NCBI GenBank assembly: GCA_947503525.1
Contig: CANNEA010000002.1
Span: 558,001 to 622,000, forward strand
Direction of reading: 5' to 3'
DNA length: 64,000 bases
Origin: an uncultured Carboxylicivirga sp.
GTDB taxonomy: Bacteria > Bacteroidota > Bacteroidia > Bacteroidales > Marinilabiliaceae
How positions within the stretch are numbered: position 1 is the first letter of the stretch; each line of letters begins with the position of its first letter. Position numbers and translations under genes: made by a program. The notes below the pieces were generated by a model, which made no database searches, was not told where the DNA came from, and saw nothing but the letters and a program-made list of their open reading frames with translations. Positions 38,944 to 48,044 of the stretch are shown piece after piece.

Positions 38944-39148
38944 TTTAAAGTTGAAAGTTTAAACAAGTGAATCAAATATATTGATAAATACTTAATAATT
39001 GTATAAGTAATGCTCGCAATTATGCAGTATTAATCATTCAAATAAAATTGAATTTTTAGATGAAACCTTTTAATTATGGTAAAAAATTGAGCTCAAAACC
39101 TTATACTTTGCCACAAATGGGAATAAAGACTTATCTTTTAAATAAAAC

Positions 39149-39180
39149 TTGTTATCGGCCGAATTATTGAATTACTTTTG
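39149..39180 (+). promoter_or_regulatory. Promoter of the nonulosonate genes
   Basis: TACTTTTG at 39173-39180 matches TAnnTTTG, and TTG at 39149-39151 lies 21 nt upstream, the expected -33/-7 spacing. The predicted start of transcription is about 15 bp before the ATG at 39202. It is the best promoter match in the window. Confidence 0.6.
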
Positions 39181-39201
39181 TAATTATAAACAAATGCCAT
39201 C

Positions 39202-40380
39202 ATGAAAAAAAGTACACCAAAAAATATAGCTATTATTCCACTTAGAGCAGGCTCCAAAGGAATACCGCAAAAAAATCGCAAAAAAATTTTGGGTAGACCT
39301 TTATTTTCTTGGGTGCTGACAGAAGCCATACATAGTAACCTTGATATTATCTATTTATTCACAGATGATGAGTGGATCAGTAATTTTGTATCACTTAATT
39401 ATTCGTGGACTAAAAAAATTAAAATTATCAACCGAAGTGCTGCAAGTGCATCGGATAAAGCAAGCACAGAGGAAGGAATGTGGGAATTAGCAACGAAAAT
39501 TGATTTTGATTTCGACAATTATTTTCTATTGCAAGCCACTTCTCCTCTAACAACTCATTCAGATATTAACAAGGCAATTGAACTAGTGCAAATGAAGGAG
39601 TATGATTCAATTGTATCACTGGTAAATACGCATCGATTTATCTGGAATAAAAAGGGAGAGAGTCTTAACTATGATTATTTAAATAGACCACGTCGTCAGG
39701 ACTTTAATGGATTGCTGATTGAGAATGGTGCCATCTATGCATGTTCTAAATCAAGCTATAAAAAAACGAAAAACAGATTAGGCGGTCGAATAGGTGTATT
39801 GGAAATGCCTGAAGATACCCTTACAGAAATAGATGATCCATCTGATATGTTAATATTGGAGCAGTTACTTATTAAAAGACTCAGAAAACAAAAAGGATCT
39901 GGTGAAAAAATCGAATACCTCATTTTAGATGTAGATGGAGTTTTCACAGATGGATCTGTCTCATACTCTAAAGATGGTGAACTAGCAAAGAAATTCAGTT
40001 TAGTAGATGGAATGGGTTTAGAAATACTTCGGGACAACGGCATTGAACCAATAATTATGACTTCTGAAAATAGTCCAATTGTGCAATCCAGGATGGACAA
40101 GTTACAAATTAAACATGTCTATTTGGGAGTCAAGGATAAGTTTGCACTTGTTACTCACTTATGTTCTGAATTAGAAACGTCTAGGCACAAAATTGCATAT
40201 TTAGGTGACGATGTAAACGACCTGTCAAATTTAATTTCGGTAGGTTGGGGCATATGTCCCTCAAATGGGGTGTCTAAGGTTAAGGGGCTGGTTGATGTGA
40301 TACTTAATAATCATGGTGGGAGTGGTGCTATAAGAGAGGCTGTTGAATTTATAGTTAAGTATAATAAGCGATTTAATTAG
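39202..40380 (+). CDS. neuA: CMP-nonulosonate cytidylyltransferase fused to KdsC-like HAD phosphatase
   Basis: A 392-residue fusion. Residues 8-225 are a NeuA-type cytidylyltransferase (IIPLRAGSKGIPQKNRKKILGRPL, LLQATSPLTT, IENGAIYA). Residues 236-392 are a C-type HAD phosphatase resembling KdsC: DVDGVFTDG with Asp243 and Asp245, the TSEN motif near 287-290, and GDDVNDL at 335-341. A phosphatase joined to CMP activation fits a pathway making a 9-phosphorylated nonulosonate, as in Kdn or eukaryote-type sialic acid synthesis. A neuB-like gene follows 30 bp later. Whether the sugar is Neu5Ac or Kdn cannot be read directly. Confidence 0.85.
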   Translation: MKKSTPKNIAIIPLRAGSKGIPQKNRKKILGRPLFSWVLTEAIHSNLDIIYLFTDDEWISNFVSLNYSWTKKIKIINRSAASASDKASTEEGMWELATKIDFDFDNYFLLQATSPLTTHSDINKAIELVQMKEYDSIVSLVNTHRFIWNKKGESLNYDYLNRPRRQDFNGLLIENGAIYACSKSSYKKTKNRLGGRIGVLEMPEDTLTEIDDPSDMLILEQLLIKRLRKQKGSGEKIEYLILDVDGVFTDGSVSYSKDGELAKKFSLVDGMGLEILRDNGIEPIIMTSENSPIVQSRMDKLQIKHVYLGVKDKFALVTHLCSELETSRHKIAYLGDDVNDLSNLISVGWGICPSNGVSKVKGLVDVILNNHGGSGAIREAVEFIVKYNKRFN

Positions 40381-40410
40381 AATGTAGTAAGTTTGGAATA
40401 AAGATAGGAT

Positions 40411-41274
40411 ATGAAAGAAGCTAGAGTAATTGCCGAAATAGGATGTAACCATAAAGGAGATTTAGAGATTGCAAAAGAGATGATTCAGACTGCTAAAATC
40501 TTTTGTAATGCAGATATAGTTAAGTTCCAAAAACGAAATAATATAGAACTCCTAACAGAGGAGCAGTATAATACTCCCCACCCAAACCCCATTAACTCAT
40601 ATGGTAACACATATGGTGAACATAGGGAATTTCTTGAATTCGATACAGAACAGCATAAGGCATTAAAAGATTATTGTGAGGAAATAGGCATTATTTATTC
40701 CACTTCAGTTTGGGATTTAACTTCAGCTAAAGAAATCACAAGCCTGAATCCTGAGTTAATCAAAATTCCTTCAGCCTGTAACAATAATTTTGAAATGTTA
40801 GGCTGGTTATGTGAAAACTATCAAAATGAGATACATGTTTCCACCGGAATGACCACTAAAGATGAAATTGAAGAGCTAATTCAATTCTTTATAAAAAATG
40901 GTAGAAACAAAGATCTGGTCGTTTACAATTGCACATCGGGGTATCCCGTACCATTTGAAGATATTGGCCTTTTAGATATTGAGCTTTTAATTGAAAAATA
41001 TGGCTCCCTTGTAAAAGAAATAGGCTTTTCAGGTCATCATTTAGGTATCTCTGTAGACATTGCAGCGTATACACTAGGTGCAACAATCATAGAACGTCAT
41101 TATACCCTCGATCGAACCTGGAAAGGCACAGATCATGCTGCATCGTTAGAACCGGATGGATTAAGAAAATTATGCCGTAATTTAAAGGCTATTAATAAAG
41201 CTTTAACGCATAAATCAAAAGATATTTTAGACATTGAGCAGGTTCAAAGAGATAAACTGAAGTATAGAAAATAG
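40411..41274 (+). CDS. neuB: NeuB-family nonulosonate synthase lacking the SAF domain
   Basis: The 287-residue TIM-barrel enzyme has the NeuB motifs IAEIGCNHKGDLEIAK, VKFQKR, STSVWD, KIPSACNN, HVSTGMTT, IGFSGHHLG and IERHYTLDRTWKGTDHAASLEP. NeuB condenses phosphoenolpyruvate with ManNAc, or its homologues with mannose or sugar 6-phosphates. E. coli NeuB is about 346 residues because of a C-terminal SAF (antifreeze-like) domain; this protein ends where that domain would start. Such short forms occur in Kdn/sialic-acid 9-phosphate synthases, which agrees with the HAD phosphatase fused to the cytidylyltransferase next door. No NeuC epimerase is nearby. Confidence 0.85.
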   Translation: MKEARVIAEIGCNHKGDLEIAKEMIQTAKIFCNADIVKFQKRNNIELLTEEQYNTPHPNPINSYGNTYGEHREFLEFDTEQHKALKDYCEEIGIIYSTSVWDLTSAKEITSLNPELIKIPSACNNNFEMLGWLCENYQNEIHVSTGMTTKDEIEELIQFFIKNGRNKDLVVYNCTSGYPVPFEDIGLLDIELLIEKYGSLVKEIGFSGHHLGISVDIAAYTLGATIIERHYTLDRTWKGTDHAASLEPDGLRKLCRNLKAINKALTHKSKDILDIEQVQRDKLKYRK

Positions 41275-41276
41275 TG

Positions 41277-42278
41277 ATGGCTAAAAAGCAAGTATTTATT
41301 GGTGATACATTGTTTCACCTGTATGTAAGCATCTTATTAAGTGCTGAATATAGAAAATCAGGACAAGAGTGTTTATTTATTCTTTGTGATGGCGATAACA
41401 GAAATGAAGCATTAGCAACTAAAGTTAAGGAACTAAACGTATTTGATCATGTTCTTTATGTTCCGTTTTATGCTATTGAAAGACATATAAATAAAAAACG
41501 ATTTAAAGCCCTCAAGATACTTTTGAGGAATAAATTGTATACTTCGCAAACCGAGAAGAGGTCCGAACTTTCACAATGGAAAGGCTTCTTATCAGAAGCT
41601 GAATTTAATGTGTTTATTTTGCATCGCTTACCTGCCGCTTATCCAATATTACAATATCCGAGTAATCTCATAAGAATTTTAGAAGATGGTGATCAGAATT
41701 ATACCGAAACCATTTCAAAATGGAAGGCTTTTAAACGAAAATACATCTTACGTACTTTTATCGGAGATGGTCTGGATAAAGAAGTAAATGAAATTCATGT
41801 ACAAAAACCAAAATTACTACCTGAAAGGATAAAAGTAAAAGGTAAAGAATTAGATTTAAAAGGTATGGTTAATACTATCTCTTCTGAGACAAAGGAGAAA
41901 TTATCGAAACTTTTTCCGTTTAATGTTGAGATACAAAACAATAAACCATCCTTTTTACTGGTGACTCAACCTTTCTCTGAAGATAATTTTATAGATGAAC
42001 CGTATAAGATAAATACTTATAATAAGCTTTTAGACGAATTTGCAATAGGATATAATATCTATATAAAACCTCACCCCAGAGAATCAACAGACTACTCCAA
42101 GGTACTTGAGCATCAAGTTCAAATAATACCTCAGGATTTCCCTTTAGAACTGATTGATATATTTACAGATGCAAAATTTGAGAAAGGATTAACCATTTAT
42201 TCAAGTGCATTATCTAATATTGATTGTGTAATTGACAAGATTATTCTTGGTAGAGAGTATGATAAAAAACTAACATAG
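41277..42278 (+). CDS. GT52-like glycosyltransferase (putative sialyl/nonulosonyl transferase)
   Basis: Start chosen at ATG 41277, 2 bp after the neuB stop; GTG at 41274 overlaps that stop and is less likely. The 333-residue protein shows the GT52 C-terminal core: SFLLVTQPFSEDNFID, a Tyr-rich helix, YIKPHPREST and, near the end, IYSSALSNID. GT52 includes Neisseria Lst, a CMP-Neu5Ac alpha-2,3-sialyltransferase for lipooligosaccharide. No signal peptide is seen. Adjacent neuA and neuB genes supply the CMP-nonulosonate it would use. It ends facing the minus-strand glycosyltransferases. Confidence 0.75.
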   Translation: MAKKQVFIGDTLFHLYVSILLSAEYRKSGQECLFILCDGDNRNEALATKVKELNVFDHVLYVPFYAIERHINKKRFKALKILLRNKLYTSQTEKRSELSQWKGFLSEAEFNVFILHRLPAAYPILQYPSNLIRILEDGDQNYTETISKWKAFKRKYILRTFIGDGLDKEVNEIHVQKPKLLPERIKVKGKELDLKGMVNTISSETKEKLSKLFPFNVEIQNNKPSFLLVTQPFSEDNFIDEPYKINTYNKLLDEFAIGYNIYIKPHPRESTDYSKVLEHQVQIIPQDFPLELIDIFTDAKFEKGLTIYSSALSNIDCVIDKIILGREYDKKLT

Positions 42279-42315
42279 GCAATAGAGAGTCATTTAATTT
42301 CTCGTATGCCCATAT

Positions 42316-43494
42316 TTAAATATCATTTAAAATCGACTCGAATCTTTGAATTGTTTTGCTAATGGTAACCTCTTGCAAAAATTCTTGGCTATTATTTATA
42401 TACTGAGAATGTGCTTCGGTATTAATAATTGCTTCTGATATTTTTTCAGCCATTTGATTTACATTACCAACATCACATAATAAGCCAGCATTTCCATTGC
42501 CCAACAGCTCTTTCACTCCTGTTTCACATAGAGTAGCTACTACAATCTTTTTAAGAATTAGAGCTTCAATAATAACCGTTGGTAGTCCTTCGAATTTAGA
42601 AGAGTGGATAAATAACGTACAGTTTTTAATCCACTTATAAGGGTTAGTCTCAAAACCTTTAAATTCAACATCATTAGATATACCCAAATCAAAACTTAAC
42701 TGTTTCAGGTAATACTCATCCCTTCCCTTCCCCAGAATTATCAATTTTTCTTGAATCCCAAACTGTTTTTTTGCAATAGCATAAGCATTAAGTAGAGTTG
42801 TGTAATCCTTCTGACTTTCATCTAAACGACCTATAGCCAAGATATAATTCTGCATACTATCTGGTTCAGGGCTTGATTCTTCAGAGCGTTTAAGCACATA
42901 ATTTTGATCCATATAATTATAAATCCGCTCTACTTTGTTTTTTGAATTAGGGTGATAGCTTATAAATTGGGATTTCATTTCATCACATATGGTTATTACT
43001 TTGTCATATGCATCAAGTTCTTGAACTCGTTTAAAATTTCTTGTTGTATTGTTTCTATCAAGGTGGTTTAAGCTAAAGTGACAATAAATAACAGATTTAC
43101 TATTCTTTAATAGTTTAGTTTGTTTCATTAAACACATGCTGTAATCAACAACAATATCAGAAGCTTTAATAGCCTTTCTGATAGTAAAATAATATATTAA
43201 TTTACGTAGGTTGACAAACAAGAACTCTTCAATTAGTTTATATCCAAGGGGTAATTTCTTTATAAGCCTTTTAGAACGAAAGTAATTCAATACTTTACTC
43301 TTTACCAAGTACTTCACTTCAACATCATCATGTACTTGATGGAGTAATGCTTCTTGATTAACTGTATGAAACATTATAACCAATCGTACAGAGAATTTAT
43401 TCTTATCTATATGATTAAGAATTTGTAGTAAGGTCGTTTCAATACCACCGGTTAAAAAAGTAGCACAATAAAAATCTATTTTCTTCTTAATCAT
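42316..43494 (-). CDS. Glycosyltransferase family 4 (GT-B)
   Basis: A 392-residue GT-B enzyme. It begins IDFYCATFLTGGIETTLLQIL, the glycine-rich acceptor-side loop, and has the donor-side motifs ILAIGRLDESQKDYTTLLNAY and HSSKFEGLPTVIIEAL (the EX7E-type motif). No membrane helix is seen, so it is probably peripheral at the inner membrane. It shares an 8-bp overlap with the upstream gene and is the last of six glycosyltransferase genes on this strand. Sugar specificity is unknown. Confidence 0.85.
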   Translation of the reverse strand: MIKKKIDFYCATFLTGGIETTLLQILNHIDKNKFSVRLVIMFHTVNQEALLHQVHDDVEVKYLVKSKVLNYFRSKRLIKKLPLGYKLIEEFLFVNLRKLIYYFTIRKAIKASDIVVDYSMCLMKQTKLLKNSKSVIYCHFSLNHLDRNNTTRNFKRVQELDAYDKVITICDEMKSQFISYHPNSKNKVERIYNYMDQNYVLKRSEESSPEPDSMQNYILAIGRLDESQKDYTTLLNAYAIAKKQFGIQEKLIILGKGRDEYYLKQLSFDLGISNDVEFKGFETNPYKWIKNCTLFIHSSKFEGLPTVIIEALILKKIVVATLCETGVKELLGNGNAGLLCDVGNVNQMAEKISEAIINTEAHSQYINNSQEFLQEVTISKTIQRFESILNDI

Positions 43495-44272
43495 TATTTA
43501 AGCCTTTTTGTGCCTTAATTGCCTTTGTATTTATTACTTCTTTAAGTACATTATCATTTTCCAACAGTTGACTTCTATCTGCTTCGGGGTGAAATAGATG
43601 ATAACAAATAGATACGCCTTTAAAATTGATGCGTTTAATACCTGCATGCATCATCCTGGCAGCCATATCACTATCTTCTCTACCCCAACCAGTAAAGCGT
43701 TCATCAAAGCCATTTACTGTAATAAGGTCTTTTTTCCAAAAACCCATATTAGCCCCCTTTACACTTCTAGTTGGTGATTGAGATCCTTTTACCAGCTTAT
43801 AAAAACCCGGCAATTTCATACCATTCAATCGATTTTTAATGCCTTTGGTCCAAAGCCTAACTAGATGCTGTTTTGATGAGATAAGGTCTTTGGTGTAATC
43901 TTCGGGTAATAATACCCTACTCCCCATCATGTATGAGTCTGGCTGTATATGTTTTTGATAACCTTTTATAAAGTCCTTGTGTAAAAGAATGTCCCCATCA
44001 ATAAAAATAATAAAATCGCCACTAGCCTTTTTTATCCCTTCATTTCTACTTTTTGCTAACCTAAAACCCTCATCTTCTATCCATGAATGAATAAGCGGAA
44101 TGGGAAATCCAGCTTGAAAACCTTTAATCAAATCAAGAGTTTCTTTACCTGATCCATCATCTGCAACAATTACCTCTTTAGGGAGTACAGCTTGACTCAA
44201 AACGCTTTTCAAGACTAATTCCAACGTGTCAGGTCGGTTATATGTTGAAATGATTAAACTTATTTTTATCAT
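43487..44272 (-). CDS. Glycosyltransferase family 2 with galactosyltransferase-like C-terminus
   Basis: A 261-residue GT-A enzyme: ISLIISTYNRPDTLELVLKS at the N-terminus, VIVADDGSG (nucleotide-binding), the FIIFIDGDILLH metal-binding motif and the C-terminal GWGREDSDMAARM catalytic motif. It builds glycosidic links from a nucleotide sugar in the cytoplasm. It lies 7 bp after the GT32-type gene and overlaps the next gene by 8 bp. Confidence 0.88.
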   Translation of the reverse strand: MIKISLIISTYNRPDTLELVLKSVLSQAVLPKEVIVADDGSGKETLDLIKGFQAGFPIPLIHSWIEDEGFRLAKSRNEGIKKASGDFIIFIDGDILLHKDFIKGYQKHIQPDSYMMGSRVLLPEDYTKDLISSKQHLVRLWTKGIKNRLNGMKLPGFYKLVKGSQSPTRSVKGANMGFWKKDLITVNGFDERFTGWGREDSDMAARMMHAGIKRINFKGVSICYHLFHPEADRSQLLENDNVLKEVINTKAIKAQKGLNND

Positions 44273-44279
44273 CCTACTG

Positions 44280-44939
44280 TTATTTAGATGCCTGTTTTAA
44301 AATTGGCTTAATTTTAAGCTGTTCTTTCCAATGGTTTTTTCTACTCAGACCATAAAGGAAAGTCTTACTCATGGGATAACTAAACATTACTTTATTGTCA
44401 TAGTCAATACCCATTTCTCTGAACTCGCTATTGTCTTTTAACTCATTAACTGCCTGAGAGTATATGGTTGGACCCGAGAAGCAATGTACATCATTTAGGT
44501 TGAGCCCCTCATCGATGTTTTTTAGAATTAACTCAATTGTTCTCTCCAAAAAGGGATGGTTTGATTCGTAAAAAAGAGCGTACTGTACATAGCATTGTTC
44601 ATTCCCTTCAAGTGCTATTACTGCTTTATCATCAGGATGTAATAACACATCTATTTTCTCAAGTATTAAACTATCAATATCAAGGTATACACCACCTTTT
44701 TTATACAAAGCAGCATATCTAAAAAAATCAGCCTTTGCAGCCCCAATATTTATTCTCAAATATTTATTCAGAATATCTAATCCATATTCATCGTGTATAA
44801 AAGATTTTATTTGCTCATCATCAAAAAACTTATATTCATATTCCGGATTACGCTTTTTTAATTGAGATATATGCCATCGACTAACCCAGGGTAGTCGGTT
44901 TGACTTATAAGTTTGAAAGATGTTTTTTTCTATTGACAT
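44280..44939 (-). CDS. GT32-type glycosyltransferase (capsular polysaccharide / OCH1-like)
   Basis: The 219-residue protein starts with the family motif NIFQTYKSNRLPWVSRWHIS and has the diagnostic AAKADFFRYAALYKKGGVYLDID (about 69-91), where DID is the DXD metal-binding site. GT32 enzymes transfer mannose, galactose or similar sugars to lipopolysaccharide or capsule. No signal peptide. It sits in the middle of the minus-strand cluster with gaps of 7-10 bp on both sides. Confidence 0.88.
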   Translation of the reverse strand: MSIEKNIFQTYKSNRLPWVSRWHISQLKKRNPEYEYKFFDDEQIKSFIHDEYGLDILNKYLRINIGAAKADFFRYAALYKKGGVYLDIDSLILEKIDVLLHPDDKAVIALEGNEQCYVQYALFYESNHPFLERTIELILKNIDEGLNLNDVHCFSGPTIYSQAVNELKDNSEFREMGIDYDNKVMFSYPMSKTFLYGLSRKNHWKEQLKIKPILKQASK

Positions 44940-44949
44940 GGAGCTTGAT

Positions 44950-45933
44950 TTACTGGTATTCTAGAAATTTATTATTCTGATGTTGAATTAGCTTTGGTTG
45001 TTTGGCATTAAGCTTGTTCCCATTCAATGCGGTTTCATATTTTGAAAGGTAAGCTTGTGCCATTTGTTTAGAATTAAAAATATCTTTTGCATACTCATGA
45101 CAGCGTCTCTTCGAAAACTGGTCAATTTCCTTTACAGCATTTACCAAATCCTTACTATCTGAAGACAAGAAGCCCACATCACCCTTAATAATTTCGGGTA
45201 GTGAACCATATGGGGTACCTATCACGGGGCACCCAAAATATAGACTTTCAGTTAAAGCCAAACCAAATGGTTCATGCCAACGCACCGGAAAAAGAAGACC
45301 TTTGGATTTATTCATGATAGAGCTCTTCCTATCATTATCAACCATTCCTGCAAATTTAATGGAAGGATATGGTGTAAAACGCATACCCATTTTAAGGTTA
45401 AATCGATGACCACCCATTACCATCAAGTTCTCTTTGGCCTCACGAGCAATATTTATAGCACCTTTCACATTTTTAATGCGCCAGGCTGCTTTTCCAAGAA
45501 AATGTAAATACTCTTTTTTTGCATTCAATTTTGGCTTTCGGTATTCATCCCAATCCAAGCCATTATATACAAACTGATCAGATCCATGACGTTCAGCATG
45601 ATTCTTAGAAACAAAGATGGTATTTGCATTTAACTTCAAGTTTGGGTCATTAGAATTGCCATGTTGAGTAACCACATATGGTTTTGCAATCTCAATGGAT
45701 GGTTGAAAGTTAAAATGAATTATGTCTACTTCTTCAGGAATCTGCGTGTTTAAGTCAATTGTAGGATTATAAACTAAGACCTTAGCAAAAGAACAAGACG
45801 AACCTTCATAGACAAGGTAGGTAATATGATGCCCCATCTTAGTCAGCTCTTTACCCAAATCCCAAATAACCCGTTCCGTGCCTCCATATAAATGGGCCGG
45901 GATAACAGATGGGCTGACTATTAGAATATTCAT
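44950..45933 (-). CDS. Glycosyltransferase family 4
   Basis: The 327-residue GT-B protein has the acceptor-side start MNILIVSPSVIPAHLYGGTERVIWDLGKEL, a donor-side core (LHFLGKAAWRIKNVKGAI) and the nucleotide-sugar-binding motif WHEPFGLALTESLYFGCP. The close likeness of the start and of TPYGSLPEII to GT4 mannosyl- and glucosyl-transferases fits surface-glycan assembly. It ends with a short hydrophilic tail. It is 10 bp before the GT32 gene. Confidence 0.88.
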   Translation of the reverse strand: MNILIVSPSVIPAHLYGGTERVIWDLGKELTKMGHHITYLVYEGSSCSFAKVLVYNPTIDLNTQIPEEVDIIHFNFQPSIEIAKPYVVTQHGNSNDPNLKLNANTIFVSKNHAERHGSDQFVYNGLDWDEYRKPKLNAKKEYLHFLGKAAWRIKNVKGAINIAREAKENLMVMGGHRFNLKMGMRFTPYPSIKFAGMVDNDRKSSIMNKSKGLLFPVRWHEPFGLALTESLYFGCPVIGTPYGSLPEIIKGDVGFLSSDSKDLVNAVKEIDQFSKRRCHEYAKDIFNSKQMAQAYLSKYETALNGNKLNAKQPKLIQHQNNKFLEYQ

Positions 45934-45961
45934 GCAAAGCCTTTTGTTAGAATGGCTAAAA

Positions 45962-46903
45962 TTATCTTAGCAATTCGTAGTTTTTAAAATTGAAAATTCC
46001 ATTAGGGAAGCATAATTTCTCAACAGCTGTTAGAAATCTATACTTTGGCTTCTCATGTTTATGGGTTGGCTTTCGATTTAGTTCTTTTGAATAGTTTAAT
46101 TCATCTGCCCAATCGAAGGATGCAATTTTTTTGGTCATTACAGGAGGGTGATTCCCAATGTATTTTGGAATTAAATCCATAGCTCCAAAATCAATCGATG
46201 ATATAACTTCCATATCGGCCTCTTTAATGTTATCATCTTCATAGCAACTCTGGAAATGTGATGTTTTTTTCGCCATTAGTTTTGGTGGACGTACCCAGCC
46301 ATAATGATATACATCAGCATCAACCTTGACGACATTCAGTTTACGAGTACCTTCTTTCTCCAAATATTTTTCTTTTTTGAAATCAGGAATTACTCTAAAA
46401 CTTTGCGCGTCTCTCCATGAATGAATTTCAGTTTTGTTGCGTATTACACGAATTTCGTTGCGATACCAGCCATGATTTTTAGTAAAGGCATGATTATAAT
46501 CTCCCCAAAAATGAATGTATCGGAATAATAGCCCTTCCACATCCTTTTTCTCTAAATTATCTTCGCATGCTTTACGAATAGCGGGATGGTCTTTTTCATG
46601 TATTACTTCATCGGCTTGCATATAAAACAACCAGTCGCCTTCACAATTTGCTTTGGCAACATCAGTTTGCTGTGCAAGAATAGAACCATGAGGGTATTCT
46701 TTAACATCCCAGATAGTTTCAACAATCTTTATTTTTGGACTATTAATTTCTTCAATCATCTGTCTGGTATTGTCTTCGGGATCACAATCACCCAAGGCAA
46801 TAACATACTCATCAACCAATGGCAAAACCGAACGAATCGACTCTTGAATTGGGTAAAATAATTTACCCGCATTTTTAACCATTGTAAATCCTGATATTTT
46901 CAT
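45962..46903 (-). CDS. Glycosyltransferase family 2-like protein
   Basis: The 313-residue GT-A-type protein begins ISGFTMVKNAGKLFYPIQESIRS and continues LVDEYVIALGDCDPEDNT and DWLFYMQADEVIHEKD, which supplies the metal-binding acidic motif (QADE). The C-terminal third contains GWVRPPKLMAKKTSHF. Such WaaE/KdtX-like GT2 members act in lipopolysaccharide core assembly, though the acceptor here is unknown. It lies 10 bp after the upstream GT4 gene and 28 bp before the next. Confidence 0.8.
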   Translation of the reverse strand: MKISGFTMVKNAGKLFYPIQESIRSVLPLVDEYVIALGDCDPEDNTRQMIEEINSPKIKIVETIWDVKEYPHGSILAQQTDVAKANCEGDWLFYMQADEVIHEKDHPAIRKACEDNLEKKDVEGLLFRYIHFWGDYNHAFTKNHGWYRNEIRVIRNKTEIHSWRDAQSFRVIPDFKKEKYLEKEGTRKLNVVKVDADVYHYGWVRPPKLMAKKTSHFQSCYEDDNIKEADMEVISSIDFGAMDLIPKYIGNHPPVMTKKIASFDWADELNYSKELNRKPTHKHEKPKYRFLTAVEKLCFPNGIFNFKNYELLR

Positions 46904-46913
46904 TTTAAGGTGT

Positions 46914-48044
46914 TTATTGCTTTTGGCTTAATATCTTGGAGTAATAAGTGAGTAATTCTTTAGTAACTTCTTCTTCCCGGAACAATAAAGCCTGTTGTTT
47001 GCCTTTTACAGCCATTTCATTTTGAAGATTGGAATCACTCAATACTCTTTCAAGGACTTCCGCCAGTTCTTCGGTATTACCATACTGAGCGTATTGGGCT
47101 GCATTTCCACCAACCTCAGGGAAACAACTACCTTTAGAAGTAATAACGGGTGTACCTGAGTTAAGCGCTTCTAGGATTGGTATTCCAAACCCTTCGAACA
47201 ATGATGGATATGCAAAAACTGTTGCCATCTGATACATTGCAGGTAATTCTTCGGTTTCTACGTTATGTAAAAACATGGCTTTGTTTTCAAGCTTATTCTT
47301 GGTAATAAAGCCTTTTATCTTATCCAAATATTTTGTAGCTCTTCCTACAGCAACAATAGGCATGTCAATTTTTGCCTGAACCATAGCTTCAAAAACCCCA
47401 AGTAGGTTTTTTCGAGGTTCAATAGTGCCTACATAAAAAATAAACGATTCGGGTAAATTATATTTCAAACGAATCTTTTCTTTCAATTCTATGGTAGCAT
47501 CGTTGTAATATATTTGATTACATCCCTGATAAATAACTTTGATTCGATTAGGATCAACATTAAAATAATCAACGATATCACTTTTTGATTGCTCACTAAT
47601 AGCAACAATGCCATCTGCGTATTTTAGAGCGTGACTGTATTTTTTCTTAAATATGGCTCGGTACGTATAATCATAGAGTTCAGGAAATCTCATAAAGATA
47701 GCATCATGCATTGTTACAATTGATGCTGCTTTTGTTTTATGAATGCCAATGGGTAATTCATGGCTAAGGCCATGAAATATGTCCAATCCATTTAGATTTA
47801 TATCCTTGGTAATTCCTTTTGTACGCCAGAAGTTGGGCCAAACCTTATGTATGGTCGATGATGGAGAGATAATTTCACAGTGCTTTAATCCTTCAAATTC
47901 AATTCCTTTATCTTCTTTAAGTTTATAAAGAAAGTATTCATTTTCGGGATGGAATTTTGTTAACGCATCGATATACCAACGGCTGTAATTTCCTAAACCA
48001 CTGCGGTTAAAAAAGGCACGTTTCGCATCAAATCCAATTCTCAT
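46914..48044 (-). CDS. Glycosyltransferase family 4 (first gene of the minus-strand cluster)
   Basis: Start set at ATG 48044 (MRIGFDAKRAFFNRSGLGNY), the usual N-terminus of this subfamily; the frame is open 18 codons further upstream without family likeness. The 376-residue GT-B enzyme has FYVGTIEPRKNLLGVFEAM and PSLFEGFGIPILEALNSGTP as donor-side motifs. It resembles mannosyltransferases of WbaZ/mtfB type, but specificity is not safe to state. It heads the run of six minus-strand glycosyltransferase genes. Confidence 0.88.
   Translation of the reverse strand: MRIGFDAKRAFFNRSGLGNYSRWYIDALTKFHPENEYFLYKLKEDKGIEFEGLKHCEIISPSSTIHKVWPNFWRTKGITKDINLNGLDIFHGLSHELPIGIHKTKAASIVTMHDAIFMRFPELYDYTYRAIFKKKYSHALKYADGIVAISEQSKSDIVDYFNVDPNRIKVIYQGCNQIYYNDATIELKEKIRLKYNLPESFIFYVGTIEPRKNLLGVFEAMVQAKIDMPIVAVGRATKYLDKIKGFITKNKLENKAMFLHNVETEELPAMYQMATVFAYPSLFEGFGIPILEALNSGTPVITSKGSCFPEVGGNAAQYAQYGNTEELAEVLERVLSDSNLQNEMAVKGKQQALLFREEEVTKELLTYYSKILSQKQ

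Noticed and set aside
41274-41279. GTG start for the GT52-like gene at 41274
   Set aside because: The GTG overlaps the neuB stop; the ATG three bases later gives the same frame with a conventional start.
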